From Cruorifilaria tuberocauda (taxonomy: Eukaryota; Nematoda; Chromadorea; Rhabditida; Onchocercidae): 64,000 nucleotides of DNA. Position 1 is the first letter of the stretch; the number at the start of each line of letters is the position of its first letter. This document shows positions 38,166-50,097 of the stretch, in pieces. The position numbers and the translations under genes are program-made. Under the pieces are notes generated by a model. The model did not search any database and was not told the origin of the DNA. It saw only the letters and a program-made list of their open reading frames with translations. The stretch spans positions 35,331 to 99,330 of the forward strand of contig JABVXU010000192.1 of the NCBI GenBank assembly GCA_013365365.1, written 5' to 3'.

Positions 38166-40428
38166 ATGTTTCGATATATTTGGATATTAGTCATTATGTT
38201 ATCTCAAATAAATATGGCGCGCTCATCAATTCGTGTCAGATTTATGAGCTGATATTATGATAAGATAATTTATGTGTGCTGAGAACCTAATAAATATTCA
38301 AGAAGGAGCTAGTACCTGCTTATTTATTGATAACAAATATCTCCATAAAAACAGATTAATTTATATATATATATAAATATAATTGTTAAGTGGGTTAAAA
38401 TAAAAGTTAATTTTAGAGAGATTGTGTGGAATATGCAACGAATCATACTATTTGTACAACAGTTGAAGCCTGCAAAGCCACAAAGGTTTGAAGTGGGGAG
38501 CTATTGATGGATCATTTCAGTAGAATTTTGGGAAATTAAGTTGAAATTTGAATAATTTGAGGAAGTTTAGTAGTATTATTAAAAAAAGGAAAAAGAACTA
38601 CTCATTTGCAGTCTCGATTTATTGCATTATTCAAAATTTCTTTTCTGTCGCAATATATTCCATATCAGTTAGCACTGTGAGTTAGAAAATAATTATTCTG
38701 TGCAAGAATTGGATTATGTCTTTTATATTTCTGACTTATGTTACAGTCAGTATTCATCAGTATATATTGATCAATAAATTCTTATTAAATTGCTAAAATT
38801 TTAAAAAGAAGGGAAAAAAGCCAGAGATTAAGAACTAATGTAATCAATTGATTGTTTTTTAAAGATTTCATAACTTGAAATCGATGTATTTCAGATTTGC
38901 TTGCACATGCAATAAATTCTAAATAGTTACGAAAAATCCTAACTAGTATTCTTGCAGTTCTATAATCGAATTAATCATAATTACAGTATTATATCACTAT
39001 CATTATGTTAATCTTTTAAGAATTAATTATCTCCGTTTTGCGACAAATTGGTTAATTTTCTTGATATTTCTATAAATTTTGCAGTGCGGAGCAAATGATT
39101 GTGAGAGTATCTCAGCGATACATTTCCATAACATTGCTGTAATTCTCAATAAGCGCTTACGTAATAAACCAAATTTAAAAAAACAACTCGATCCAATATT
39201 ATACGATCCTTTGCAAACATCAATTTTTACAGTTAATATTTAAAATCTTTTGCATTTAATTAACGCCTCAATCAATGTTCGAGTGTTTGCGCTCAAAAAA
39301 ATCTTGACTAATATTCTAAATTTACAGCAACGAGCTCCGAGTGCATATTGCGGTCAAGAAAAGAAATTGTTGAGAAATGTTAAAATTAAAGTAATGGTAT
39401 CAGAAGGAATATTGCGACAATTGCTACGAAAAGCATCCTTTAAACAGCAACGATATTTGTATGCTCGAGATGATTGTTTAAATAAATGTCACATACTGGG
39501 AATTAATTTGAATTGTGAATTAGTACCAGATGATGATATGGAAGTAATTAAAGCAGCTGCATTCAAACATTTAAAACACATGATATTCTACCAGTGCGGC
39601 GAGTAAGAACAAAAATATTCATAATCCATACTTATAAAGAAAAAAACTTTATTACTGAAAAAAAGATTTAATATTTTAATGATAATGTTCAATTTAAGAG
39701 AATTCCCTTCACATCTTTTTGTTAAAATTTTTTTTTTTGATAAAACGATATATCATATTTAATTAATTTCATTGATGCAAGTTTTTATCAAATTTGCTAT
39801 TATAAATGAAAAAAGATCAGATTCCCGACGCTGCTGATAATTATGGTGATTCTGATAATAACGCTTACGGTTATTACAATATTAGAATTAGCCATGGGCA
39901 GATCGAGGATTCGTGCCGCAGAGAGAAGGAGCAAGCAAAAGAATAATGATGAACTGACGACAGAGAGTTAGTTAACTCATGCCAAATTTTTTTGGAAAGC
40001 TTTGAATTTTCTGTTTGAATCTGATGAAATTCTATTTTAAATTAGCAAAGGAAGTGGAATGGAAATAAGTTTGAAATTTATGGACAAAGTTAATTTCATT
40101 CGAATGATGACTGAATAGTCTTATCTAATTGGTGACAATAAGTATGAAATGAATAAACTGATGAATGTAAATATTTTAAGTTTGATTCGTCTTCGAATTT
40201 TATTTGTTTATTTTCAGTATTGCCTACGAGTAGAACAAAATCACAAATAGGAGATAAATCTATCAGTAACGAAAGTACAAATTGGAGCAGTGGCCAAACC
40301 AAACTGGTAAAATTTTCGACAATTTGAAATTGAAAATTAAATATTGCTTCAATAACAAGAACATAAAGCTTTTTTGTTCCAAAATATTCTTCAAATGTAA
40401 TTTCTCATTTCAGGAATTGTCGAATTGA
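38166..40428 (+). CDS. Unrecognised cysteine-rich type I membrane protein
   Basis: I do not recognise this family. Exons: 38166-38234, 38417-38485, 39085-39231, 39328-39602, 39821-39966, 40218-40306, 40414-40428; 810 nt, 269 aa, all junctions phase-compatible. Residues 1-18 form a signal-peptide-like start (MFRYIWILVIMLSQ). The ectodomain (about 24-187) has about a dozen cysteines: a cluster between residues 26 and 52 (C26, C36, C42, C47, C52), C103, DDCLNKC, NLNCEL and FYQCGE. NHT at 32-34 is a possible N-glycosylation site. One membrane segment follows (FPTLLIIMVILIITLTVITI, about 189-212), then a basic stop-transfer RSRIRAAERRSKQK and a short Ser/Thr-rich tail ending in a tiny last exon. 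A surface receptor or adhesion role is inferred from topology only. Exon 1 is about 180 bases from exon 2 and rests on signal-peptide character and phase, so it is less certain than exons 3-6. Confidence 0.62.
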
Positions 40429-41522
40429 TGAATTCACTATTTTAATACAACAATTCGCTAATTAATCAGCGCAATTTTTTGCAGTTTTGAATCGCCCTGT
40501 TGTAACTTAATGCAAAAATAAAGAATGATTTTTGTTAAATTACAATTTATTACCATTAGTTCTTGAAAAGATCAAAAGTTTGCCAAAAATTTTATGAAAA
40601 AAGTTATTAATGATCTGTCTGTTTCATTTTTGTTCTTTCTTTTTCCAATCATTAAAACTCGACCAAAAAATGGAAATACCGAGAGAAGGGTAACAGAATA
40701 CAACAGATGATTTGAAACATGGATGCTTTCAACCGAAATTGGGTTTTTGATGAAAAATATATCATTACTTTATAAACATTCGAAGCGAAATTAATTGGAG
40801 TAAAATCTGGCCAAAATTAAAAAGCATATGTCATTTGGTGCAAAAAGACAGAGACAAATTAATAAGAAAAGTATTTGTTATTTGATAATTTTCATCTATG
40901 TGTTCTAATTTTTAGCATGTACGGTTTTTTTTATCATGTCTCTTCTTTTAATTTCATTACTATTAATAAATTTCCTTACTTGTTCAGTTGATTTTGAAAG
41001 CAACATTTGTTTTCTGAATTAATCATTAATAAAAATTAATCCGAAAATGATGAAATGCAATCAAGACATAATTTATAAAAGTTCAAAGTTGCTATAGCGA
41101 TAATTGCTGTTTAATGCGAATATGAATCCATTTCTTTCTTCTTATTGATTTGCATAAAAATATGCAAAAATACTACCTTAACGGAATAATCTAGAAAACC
41201 AGTTCATTTGTTTCATTTCAGTTCATTGTGATTCTGCGTACCGGCTGCTTCACTTTGTGCTTGAAGACAGGAAGAATCGTATGTCGTTTTTTTAATATTT
41301 TTTTTTCTAAACAGCCAAATATTAAGGAATATAGAAATACTCTAACTTTATTCGAAGAAATTTCATCTTCGACATCCGTCTTGTGTCATCTCTCATCACT
41401 TTCTCAAATTCAGTTACTTTTTTAATCAATTCTTTAGTAATTCCAGTATAATATTCGCAGAAGAGCATTGATTTGCTATTGATTTGAATTTATTTTCATC
41501 AAATAAAAGAAGAAAATTGAAA
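40429..41522. other. Gap between the membrane-protein and BTB genes
   Basis: About 1.1 kb between two plus-strand genes. A well-formed 57-base exon-like segment lies at 41222-41278 (TTTCAG acceptor, GTATGT donor), but I could not join it to either gene. The spacing allows separate promoters or a loose operon; the sequence does not decide. Confidence 0.5.
40517..40522 (+). terminator. Candidate poly(A) signal of the membrane-protein gene
   Basis: AATAAA about 90 bases after the stop at 40428. Confidence 0.5.
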
Positions 41523-43601
41523 ATGTCGGAACAAAATGATTATCGATTAACGTGGAATCCAAATAAATTCCATTTGCTTTCTCATCAAACTAAGGTATTA
41601 CTTTTCAATTATTTATAAAAATTTAAAGTACACTTATTGATGTTAATAATGATCATTTTGTTTCCATTCAAACAAAAAACTAACTTCACTATTTAAAAAA
41701 AATTTTATTTAAATAAAGAATATGCAAGCATGCAAGCATTGTTTTACGTAAAAGATTTTTACTTTAAGCTATCCCATTATTTGGATCAAGTTCAAACATC
41801 AAATGAAAAACCACAACCGGACATTACTGTTATGGTATTTTTACGATATATATGATATGATTTAAAATTTAGATATCCGTTCAGAATTGATAATTAATAT
41901 ATTTTTCATGTTTTTGAATGGACTGTAATTTGTGTTAAGTTTGTTGTCAATTATTCTACAACAAATTTTTACAGAAATTTATTTGCGTTTAAATTCAATC
42001 GCAATGATAAAATTTCTATTATGAACCAAAAATTTTTTGCAATTCTCAAATATGGGCTAAATTCAAAAGTTAATATGTATTATAAACTCTGCATTATGCA
42101 AATTTTGTGTTGGACGAAGGAAAAGATATGATTTAGCTAATGGTAGTTTTTTTAGCTTAGTGATAACAGCACAGTAATGATACATTCTGAAATAGCCCTT
42201 GCTCATTCCGGCTATTTCCGTCGGCAGTATTCGAAAGAAATGAAAGTGCAAAACAGACCGGCAACATTAAACATCAATAATCTTATAAGTTATGATGCTA
42301 ATGCTGTTCGCCGGATGGTCAATTTCCTTTATACTGGTGTCCTGCCGTGCTCGCTGGCTGAAATTCCGGAACTGCTAGCTTTATGCTCCACGCTTCAGGT
42401 AACTGGTAAATTATGCGGCCTGTTGGAAATTTTTTTTATGAATCTTTAAGTTGCGATGTTATTATTAAGTTTTCGATTCAGATTTGAATAAATTATGCAA
42501 ATTTGCAGACCTTTTTTTTATTGCGAACAAATCTATCCTTTTAAATTGAAATCTGTTGTAATTATATGACAATGCAATGTTTATTTTAACAGATACCATC
42601 AATGAGATCAATAATTGAAAAATTTATTATTCAAAAAGCAGCTGAGCATAACTGTTTGTTGGATTGTTGGAATATTAGCTGTCATCGACAATCTGATTTA
42701 TCGCTTCGAACAAAAGATTTCGTACTCAGTTATGTGATGCGATCTTTAGAAGAGGTACATATAGTCTGAAAGATAATTGTATTTGAAAGTTTCTAAAATT
42801 TTTGAAATTTGAACTCGAAGTAATAAATAATGATTTTAATTTATTGATTAGTTCATTTTAGCTCGTAAAACTAGCTCTTATTCATTTTCTTTCGTCCTTC
42901 CCGCCATTCCTGCTTCATTTTAGGCGATTTTGGATATACGATTTGCACAACTAGATCAAGGAGCTGTGGAGGCATTGTTGAAACGTGACAACCTACCGGT
43001 TCGTTCGGAATGTGACGTATTACGTATTGCTTTGATGTATTATTTTCGACGAGATGGACAAAATGTGAATACTCAAAGTTTACTAAATGTTGTCCGATAC
43101 AACTGTGGTAATGAAGCATTGATACGGGTAAGTAGTAAAATGGAATGGGACATTTCAATTGCGAGTGCTGATTTATAGTTTATATCATCGGAACATTTAC
43201 AAGTTTTGTAAGTTATAAAGAACGGAAATCTCGACATGCTTTCGAAATATCAATCCAAATTTTCAAAAAGTTTAAACTTTCCATCTATCATATTTTCAGA
43301 TGCGTCAAGATATTCAGTGTATAAATGATGAAGAGCTGCACTTTTGTTTCGAACAGAATTGCGCTTATGGACTGTGGCAAAATGAACGTCATGTGTACGA
43401 TCCCAATGTATGGCCCAAATCCGAAATACTGCCACCACGTGGGAACCCGAATGTCGATTGCGATTGGATTAATGCACAATTCTACAATTTGGTATGGTTT
43501 GCTTCCTCATACTTCATTCTAATTCATTGGATTTTTAGATTTTCAAACTTTCGTAAATTTACTAATTTTAGCTTCAACCTATCGCGGAGCCTTATCGATA
43601 A
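41523..43601 (+). CDS. BTB-BACK domain protein without Kelch repeats
   Basis: BTB domains dimerise and, with a BACK domain, often serve as substrate adaptors for CUL3 ubiquitin ligases. That role is inferred from the family. Exons: 41523-41594, 41769-41834, 42156-42398, 42593-42754, 42924-43127, 43300-43491, 43572-43601; 969 nt, 322 aa, every intron in phase 0. The BTB fold runs from about residue 25 to 127: DITVMLSDNSTVMIHSEIAL, AHSGYFRRQYS, then FLYTGVLPCSLAEIPELLAL. BACK-like helices follow (about 128-250): AAEHNCLLDCWNI, KDFVLSYVMRSLEE, LDQGAVEALLKRDNLPVRSE. Where Kelch proteins carry a propeller, this one has about 70 residues (CAYGLWQNERHVYDPNVWP...) and stops. The last exon (LQPIAEPYR) uses a TTTTAG acceptor; reading through instead gives a hydrophobic tail typical of intron. 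The start ATG has no close upstream competitor. Confidence 0.8.
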
Positions 43602-44711
43602 ATGTGATTTGATTCATGCGAAGCGACATTTTTAACAAATGGAAAATTCAAACTCATTAAATCTATTATATGTATTTTTCAGTTAAATGTTTGCGTATAT
43701 TAATACTGGATTGAATTCATGCTTTATTGCGTGTTATTTTATGCAGACAACAAAACAATCGATGCTGACAATTAATGAACTGTGAAATTTAGAACCACAG
43801 CTTAAAATCCAAATTCAAAATTATGGAATATCGGTCTAAGCTACGAATCACAGAAACACAGAAATGATAACAAGCTAAGCGAAGGAGTTTAGTTACAGCG
43901 TATGGTACTTTAATCGCGAGACTAGCAGGATTATCAGTTGCGATAATATTTGTAGTCCAAAAATGTAGAACAAATTCAACTTGTGATGTTCAAAAATTGA
44001 AAAAAATTTATTCGAATATTTTGCAAGCATTAAGGAAATTAATGTAAGGAGGGTAACTCACTATAAAAGCAAGAAAGAAGTTCTTGAAGAAACAATCTTT
44101 CTCGTGCGAATGATTTAATCATCGATCATAGATCAAGCGGCACCTAGCAACTTTCTCAGAATGAAGAAAAAGAAACAAAACAAAATTGAAAATCCCTAAA
44201 AAGCACACAACATTTTAGATATGTTTGAATGAGGATATGTACCCAACGATAAGGACATGTACCCAACAAAGATATGTATCCAGTAATGGAAATTCATGAC
44301 TAAAAATCAGTCAAAAAAAAATTTGAAATTCCAGAAAATGTGTCATTTTCCTGCATAAGTTCACTTACTGAACAAAAAAGTTGCACTTTTTTATCGCTTA
44401 ACAATACCAGCGAAATGGATTTCTTATTTTGTTTGAGGACTTATTACTTTCCACTACTTTTTGTAAAACTGTATCTAGAGCAGTTTTACAGAAAATATCG
44501 GAAAGGCAGGATGATAAAATTGTCTCACAATATTGGGAAATTTTTAAAAGGAATAATAGGAAAACACATGAAAGCTACTTTTTGGAAACAAATGCAAGTA
44601 ATATAAAAAATCAAAACAGAAATAGAAAGACAATGGAACTTATACAGTGTGACAGTGTAGAGAGATCACAAAACTTTTCAAATACGATATAATAATAACT
44701 ATTGCAAATCT
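43602..44711. other. Intergenic, between convergent BTB and CDC45 genes
   Basis: About 1.1 kb between two convergent 3' ends, holding a short three-unit tandem repeat (44234-44287). Overlapping ORFs at 44340-44606 and 44429-44692 have no support. Confidence 0.5.
44234..44287. repeat. Three-unit short tandem repeat
   Basis: Three consecutive imperfect units of 17-20 bases based on GAYATGTAYCCA(A/G), at 44234-44253, 44254-44270 and 44271-44287. Confidence 0.75.
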
Positions 44712-47700
44712 TCATTCAATTTCCAGAGTTGCTTGAAGACCATCAAAAAATCTGGCTTTTTGATCAGAACGAATCATCACCACTTAATATATTAATTTAA
44801 AAGAAGAAACTTTTAATTTCCATCTATATGTTACTTAAAAACCAATGCTTTTAACTCGGTAAATTAATAGAGAGTAACGGAAAATTATATTTTTAGCAAA
44901 CATGTTTCAAATACAAAACAGATGAAATAAAGAGTAGTATAAAAATTTCACTTACTTGCAGAATCGAAAAAATCTCGTCGAGCTCCGTCACGTATAAAAT
45001 TCTCCACAACTTTTTGCATTGCACGTCCGATAAAACTGGAAATATGCTCCAATGCAATTTTTTTCTATATTTTACATGCGTATTGTGATCAGTGTTAATA
45101 GCTGTTCACAAAAAAGTAATAAACATCAATTTTAGGAAATCCTGGTAAGAAACGGCGTTAAAATCAAAAATCGGTTTCAAGTCCACTAATATTTTTCTTT
45201 TTTTTACCCTCCAATAACAAACTTGTAAATGAAGACTGCTGACCTTTTCTGATTGCTATCTTCATAATCGGTATTTGCAGGCATAGAACCAGTTATCAAA
45301 AACCAACCACTATTTTCACCACTCATAGGTACAGCAACAAATAACGGTCGATTAGCACGACTCTTTGAGTGACTCTGCAAGCTTTGACGCATTTGGAATA
45401 CATATTTGACCAGCTCAACTGATTTAAAAAATTTCTCTTTTTTCGATATATCTACTAAGCGCCTTACAATCATTAGAATATCAAAAATTCCAGCAGTACT
45501 GAACATAATTACTATAACTTGAGAAATATTTTTTTTTAATCAAAAAATAGTTTATAAAACTAAAGAATCTCTACTCTAGTTTTAATCAGTTTGAACTGTA
45601 TAGCTCATAAAATAGTATTGAAAAAAATCTTACTGAAACAGTAAATGCTCGTAGAACATAATGAATAAATATGTAAAGAAAATGTCTGCAATGTAAAATA
45701 CGTGCTTCATCTTCCTGAAGGGTATAAAAAAGTATTAATTACAGCAAAATTTTAAATCGATGATTGTTAAACAACTTAACTTGACTTCATTCAGAACAAA
45801 TTTGAATCTTTTTGCTCAAAAATATAACAGCTTAGATGATACCTGAGGAAGGCAAAGAAGATAGAAAGATCCAACAGAAACAATAAGGCTTTGACTAACT
45901 GACATAAAAACGAGATTTACAAGGCTTGTTAAACAACTTTTGTACGACTCAATCGCTTTCGATAGCGGTGTTTTATCTCCTCCTGAAAGAAACAATAGAT
46001 TTAATAATTTCATTAATCATTTTAAACGAATCAGTCGAAGCTATTACTTTGCCTTCTCGATTTTCTATAAAGTTAATTTGAAACAAAAACCTTCCACGAA
46101 TTTCTGTAAGATTTCTTGTGCACCAATAAAACGATCGTAAGGCGATTCAACTTCAACGACTCCGTAACTTATACGGCCAGCAATAGCACGCGCAAAATCA
46201 CACGAATTGTATCTAAAACTTTTATGATTTTCTTGAGTATTTATAATTTTTTAGATCTTTTATTGTAAAATATCTAATCCTGTTAGAATTTATCCTAAAA
46301 AATAAAAAAAAATTCAAAAGTCATAGCTCGAAATTTTTAAATCTACACCTTTCAACTTAAAACAGTATATAAAGGTACTAAACTAGCACCTCTATATACT
46401 TCAATAAATCTCGAGATAATTAATGCTAATTGTATAAGCATGAAACTTAACAACAGCAGAAATAAAATACAGATTTAATCTCTCCGATGCTTTTTAATAA
46501 TGCTTGGTACTACCGACTATGTGGTACAAATTAATCAAGCGAATAATAATTAGAAAATGAAATATAACATGCAAATCAATTTTTTGTTATTATTGAAACT
46601 CAATAAATTTACAACATATTATGTTTAGTTTAAATTCTTACTTATTACTGTATCCGATATGAGCTGTAAAAGATGCGAATTCATCATCCATGTGTTTATA
46701 TATGTGACGAAATATGGCATCCTTTCTTTCTGATGTTAGCGCACTGTAAACTTGATGGCTTTCTTCTAGCGTTATCCTGAAAATTAATTTTGTACATTTC
46801 GAGCATATAATAAGTTTGTCAGACGTAGTTCTTGGACAAAGATATTTACCAAGACTGCTTCACGTAATTAACACTATAACATTTATAATACATAAAGCAA
46901 TCAGCATGGATATGACAGTGATATTACGCTCAAGTTTATATTAAAAACTACCTGCCAATTACCAACTTTTAATTCTAATGCAATACCTTTACCGTATGCA
47001 TCACTTTTCCAGAAATTGTTTTCCTTGAGATGAAGGATGCTTTGATTATCTAACGTTTTACAAATACAAACACGCAAAAAAAGAATGTAATTTACTCACT
47101 CAAGTTCAGCCAGCAATGCCTTCATGATGAGAGCACCGCTTTGCTGCCACATTTGTGTTAAACAAAAGAAAAAATCGTTATGCACCATGCTTGTGTATAA
47201 TGACCAGTGCGCATACAATGGTAACATTATCCTAAAATTATACTTTGTTAGATCATCAATTTAGATACGGTCTATTGTAATTTCGACAAAACAAAAAACA
47301 ATCAACGGTTTTTGTAAAGAAATTATGATTTATTTTTATTGTCTCCATATATACCTAATTTTCTAATTGAAAATTCCCCACTAATTGTAACACTCTTACT
47401 CATGTGCAAAAAAAATATTTTTTAATTCCAAAGAACGCGCAACACACTGCAATATATTACAGATTTATTCAATATCGAAATTGATCTCGAATTCATTGTT
47501 TAAAATACACTCATTGGTACATAATCTGCGTAAGACCGAAAAATGAAAGCTGAGAAAACTTCCCAAATCGAAGATAACAAAACAAATAGCTTTAAGTAGT
47601 TAAAATGAAACAGTATTTCTTGTTTTATATTTTATACTCATATCACATAAAGAAGGATAAAACATACTCATCATCGAACTTCAGTCGAAGAATGTCGTCA

Positions 47701-50097
47701 CCTCGTACAATGTCCGATCCATCCGGACAAAATTTCATTCTGAATGTCCTTAAACGGTCGAAACAAACGGTCGTATAGCAATCATGACTTATTAAATACT
47801 CCACCAACTGACTACTTATCCCAACAACAGCTGACCACATCATTTCGACCGTAGTTCGACCCACGGAATGCGCCACTTCCAACATCAATACAGCACTCTA
47901 AAAATAAGCAATGATTATGAATTCATATTTCATTTAAATTCATTCCATTTTTATAAGATCCTAAATATTAGATTCATAAATTTTAATTTAAAATTCTCAA
48001 TATTAAAATTTCAGCTTTGAGCAACACACTATACAAAAACACTATACAAGAATGAAAAGATAATACTAAGTGATAAAATATAAAATTTTCAACTCACCAT
48101 TTACTATAAGTACTAATTACACGAAAAATGAAATGCGAAAATATGAAAAATTTGAAAACAAAAAAGAAACGAACCGATGGGCCATACCACGAATTCTCGT
48201 GGTATTTCCATAAAACATCTTCACGATGTCTTTTAAGTTCCAATCGCCGTCGCCGTTTTGCTTCGTGTCTCCCAAGAGAAATTGCAACATCACTGACCCG
48301 CCTTCTGCGCCTACTGGTGTCGTCAGGTTGCTCCACATCATCAGCATCACTTTTTTCCATTTCATTTCCCCCATCACTTGAACTTCTTGCAATTTCCAAT
48401 TTTTCGCTCGCAGAAGCTGTAAATTTATAAAAATCAACTCGTAAAAAATACATAGATGGATATTAGAATACAGTAAATACTGAACAAGTAAATATTAACA
48501 TAACTTTTAGTAAGAAAATAAAAAATGAAGCCTAAGTGAATCATAATGCGGAATTCAAAAATTAAAAGAAAAACTTTTTACTTTGACTTGCCCTAGCTTC
48601 ATCGTCTTCCACTTGTTCTGTTCTTTCGAGAAAATCCCGATTATTACTTGAATCCATCTCAGTTTCACCTTCATTTGCACTTTCCTCAGAAGATGAACTA
48701 TCTGAGACTTCGACATCGCAAATATTTGGAATGTCTAGTTGCTCCCACTCATCTCTACTCACAATAAGGCGGATATTATCTTCGTAATATACCTGTAAAA
48801 CAATATTACAGGTGAAGATCGTTGATAAATTCAAAATTGTAGATACATCAAATGCAACTCTGGCAATTCTTGCAACTGTTCCTAATAAAAAAGAAATACG
48901 TTAAAACGAAGCCTTAAAAAAATATTGCATTTTTTTATGGTTCTTGTGTAAGCAAGTCTCATAGAAATGAGAGAACTGACTTTCTTCCTTATATTTTTCT
49001 TGAATAAAATAGAAATAACTAATTTTTATTTAGTCACAATAATTACTATTACTTTCGGTATTCCTCATCCTAATTTTTAAACAGACTTACATTCGACAAG
49101 TCCAAAGGTCGTCTGGAATCAATCACATACAATGTCATACCAGATCGAAGGTACGAAATCAATGGTTCTGTAGCACCGCAATTGAACAGCACAACTGAAT
49201 GTGCTTGCTCCCCATGTTCCGTCATTGCTGTCCGAAAACCTTCCCATCCATCTACAGGCACCAATGTATAGGCTACATCATCTGCCGCGAATAAGTCCTA
49301 GGATTTTCTTGATTTTAAAAATATCATTCAGTAAATATGAAACTACCAATATTTTGAATTTAACTGGAAATCGGGAGTTCAAATTAAGCTAAACTTCATA
49401 CTAGCAATTAATGAGAGACCAAGTTGAAGCAATAAAATTTCTCCGTCTTTTCAAATTTGTTTCAGTTTGATTGGAGCGTATGAATTCTCTGAGGCATTAA
49501 GGAATATTTATTTATAAACAGAATCAGGATATAACTATATTAATATTCTGTCAGATCTGTAAAATAGAATCAAGCTTATCTCCGTATTATACATACCTTA
49601 GGTTACTAAACACCCTGATCATTGGTGTATTATCCTTTAAATAAAATTAGTTTCTCAAAATGACATCCTATTTTTGCACTGACAAATAAGAACCATCCAA
49701 ATCACTTACCAATAATATTTGTGTAGCACAAACAGCATCAGCATCAACATTTGCTATGATAAGCACATGCTGAAAGAAAAGTACAATTAGCGTAAAAGTA
49801 TTACGCAGGACCACTCCGGCACCTGAATAATAACTCAAAATTTAAAATTCAAGATTTGGACTTGCGACAAAGATGCTGCACAACTTCTGTTTTTTCAGTA
49901 AGTTCACTAAATATTCTTGCAGAAAGAGATATATTTATATTTTTTAGCCACACTTTATTCCCTCTCTCGTCCTACTTTTTTTTCTTTTATTGGATTTGCT
50001 TTCTTGTTTTACCTGGAGAAAAACAAGGATACAAGAAACTAACATCTCTCTTAATCATGCCATAAAAAAATTGCCTAAAATCTTCGTATATGATCAT
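44712..50097 (-). CDS. CDC45, replicative helicase (CMG) component
   Basis: CDC45 joins MCM2-7 and GINS to form the replication-fork helicase in the nucleus. Exons (5' to 3'): 50097-50044, 49769-49710, 49297-49091, 48792-48582, 48416-48175, 47897-47668, 47231-47100, 46776-46642, 46212-46091, 45982-45843, 45714-45702, 45517-45244, 45035-44956, 44782-44712; 1971 nt, 656 aa (human 566). Landmarks: MIIYEDFRQFFYGMIKRD (human MFVSDFRKEFYEVVQSQ), NVDADAVCATQIL in the degenerate DHH-like motif (human SDVDALCACKIL), AYTLVPVDGWE, VLFNCGA, WKYHENSWYGPSSAVLMLEV, LPLYAHWSLYTSM, SRANRPLFVAVPMSGE, and the C-terminus MVMIRSDQKARFFDGL (human SVIELKAEDRSKFLDAL). The extra length is mostly the acidic then basic linker at about residues 125-230. 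Exon 11 is a 13-base microexon. The acceptor of exon 12 could instead lie six bases further in (45511), removing two residues. Confidence 0.92.
45702..45714 (-). other. 13-base microexon of CDC45
   Basis: A 13-base segment (encoding E-D-E-A plus one base) between a TTCCTTCAG-type acceptor and a GTATTT donor. It is the only phase-compatible link found between exon 10 (phase 0) and exon 12 (phase 1). The join reads LPQEDEA followed by an IMFSTAG stretch, collinear with human LMEGTP...VMLFSRP. Confidence 0.65.

Noticed and set aside
43492..43635. Read-through C-terminus of the BTB gene to the stop at 43635
   Set aside because: The extension is hydrophobic and intron-like; a GTATGG donor and TTTTAG acceptor give a short in-phase last exon instead.
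44340..44692. Two overlapping plus ORFs in the BTB/CDC45 gap
   Set aside because: Short, Lys/Asn/Ile-rich frames without splice context.
45634..45701. Longer version of the CDC45 microexon ending at the GTAAGA donor after 45634
   Set aside because: It leaves phase 0, which cannot join exon 12, and inserts residues absent from other CDC45 proteins.
46980..47050. Minus-strand open stretch (LKENNFWKSDAYGK-like) between CDC45 exons 7 and 8
   Set aside because: Adding it breaks the phase. Direct joining of 47100 to 46776 is in phase and collinear with human CDC45, so it is treated as intron.
48128..48430. Plus-strand 100-codon ORF
   Set aside because: It is a shadow of CDC45 exon 5 on the opposite strand.
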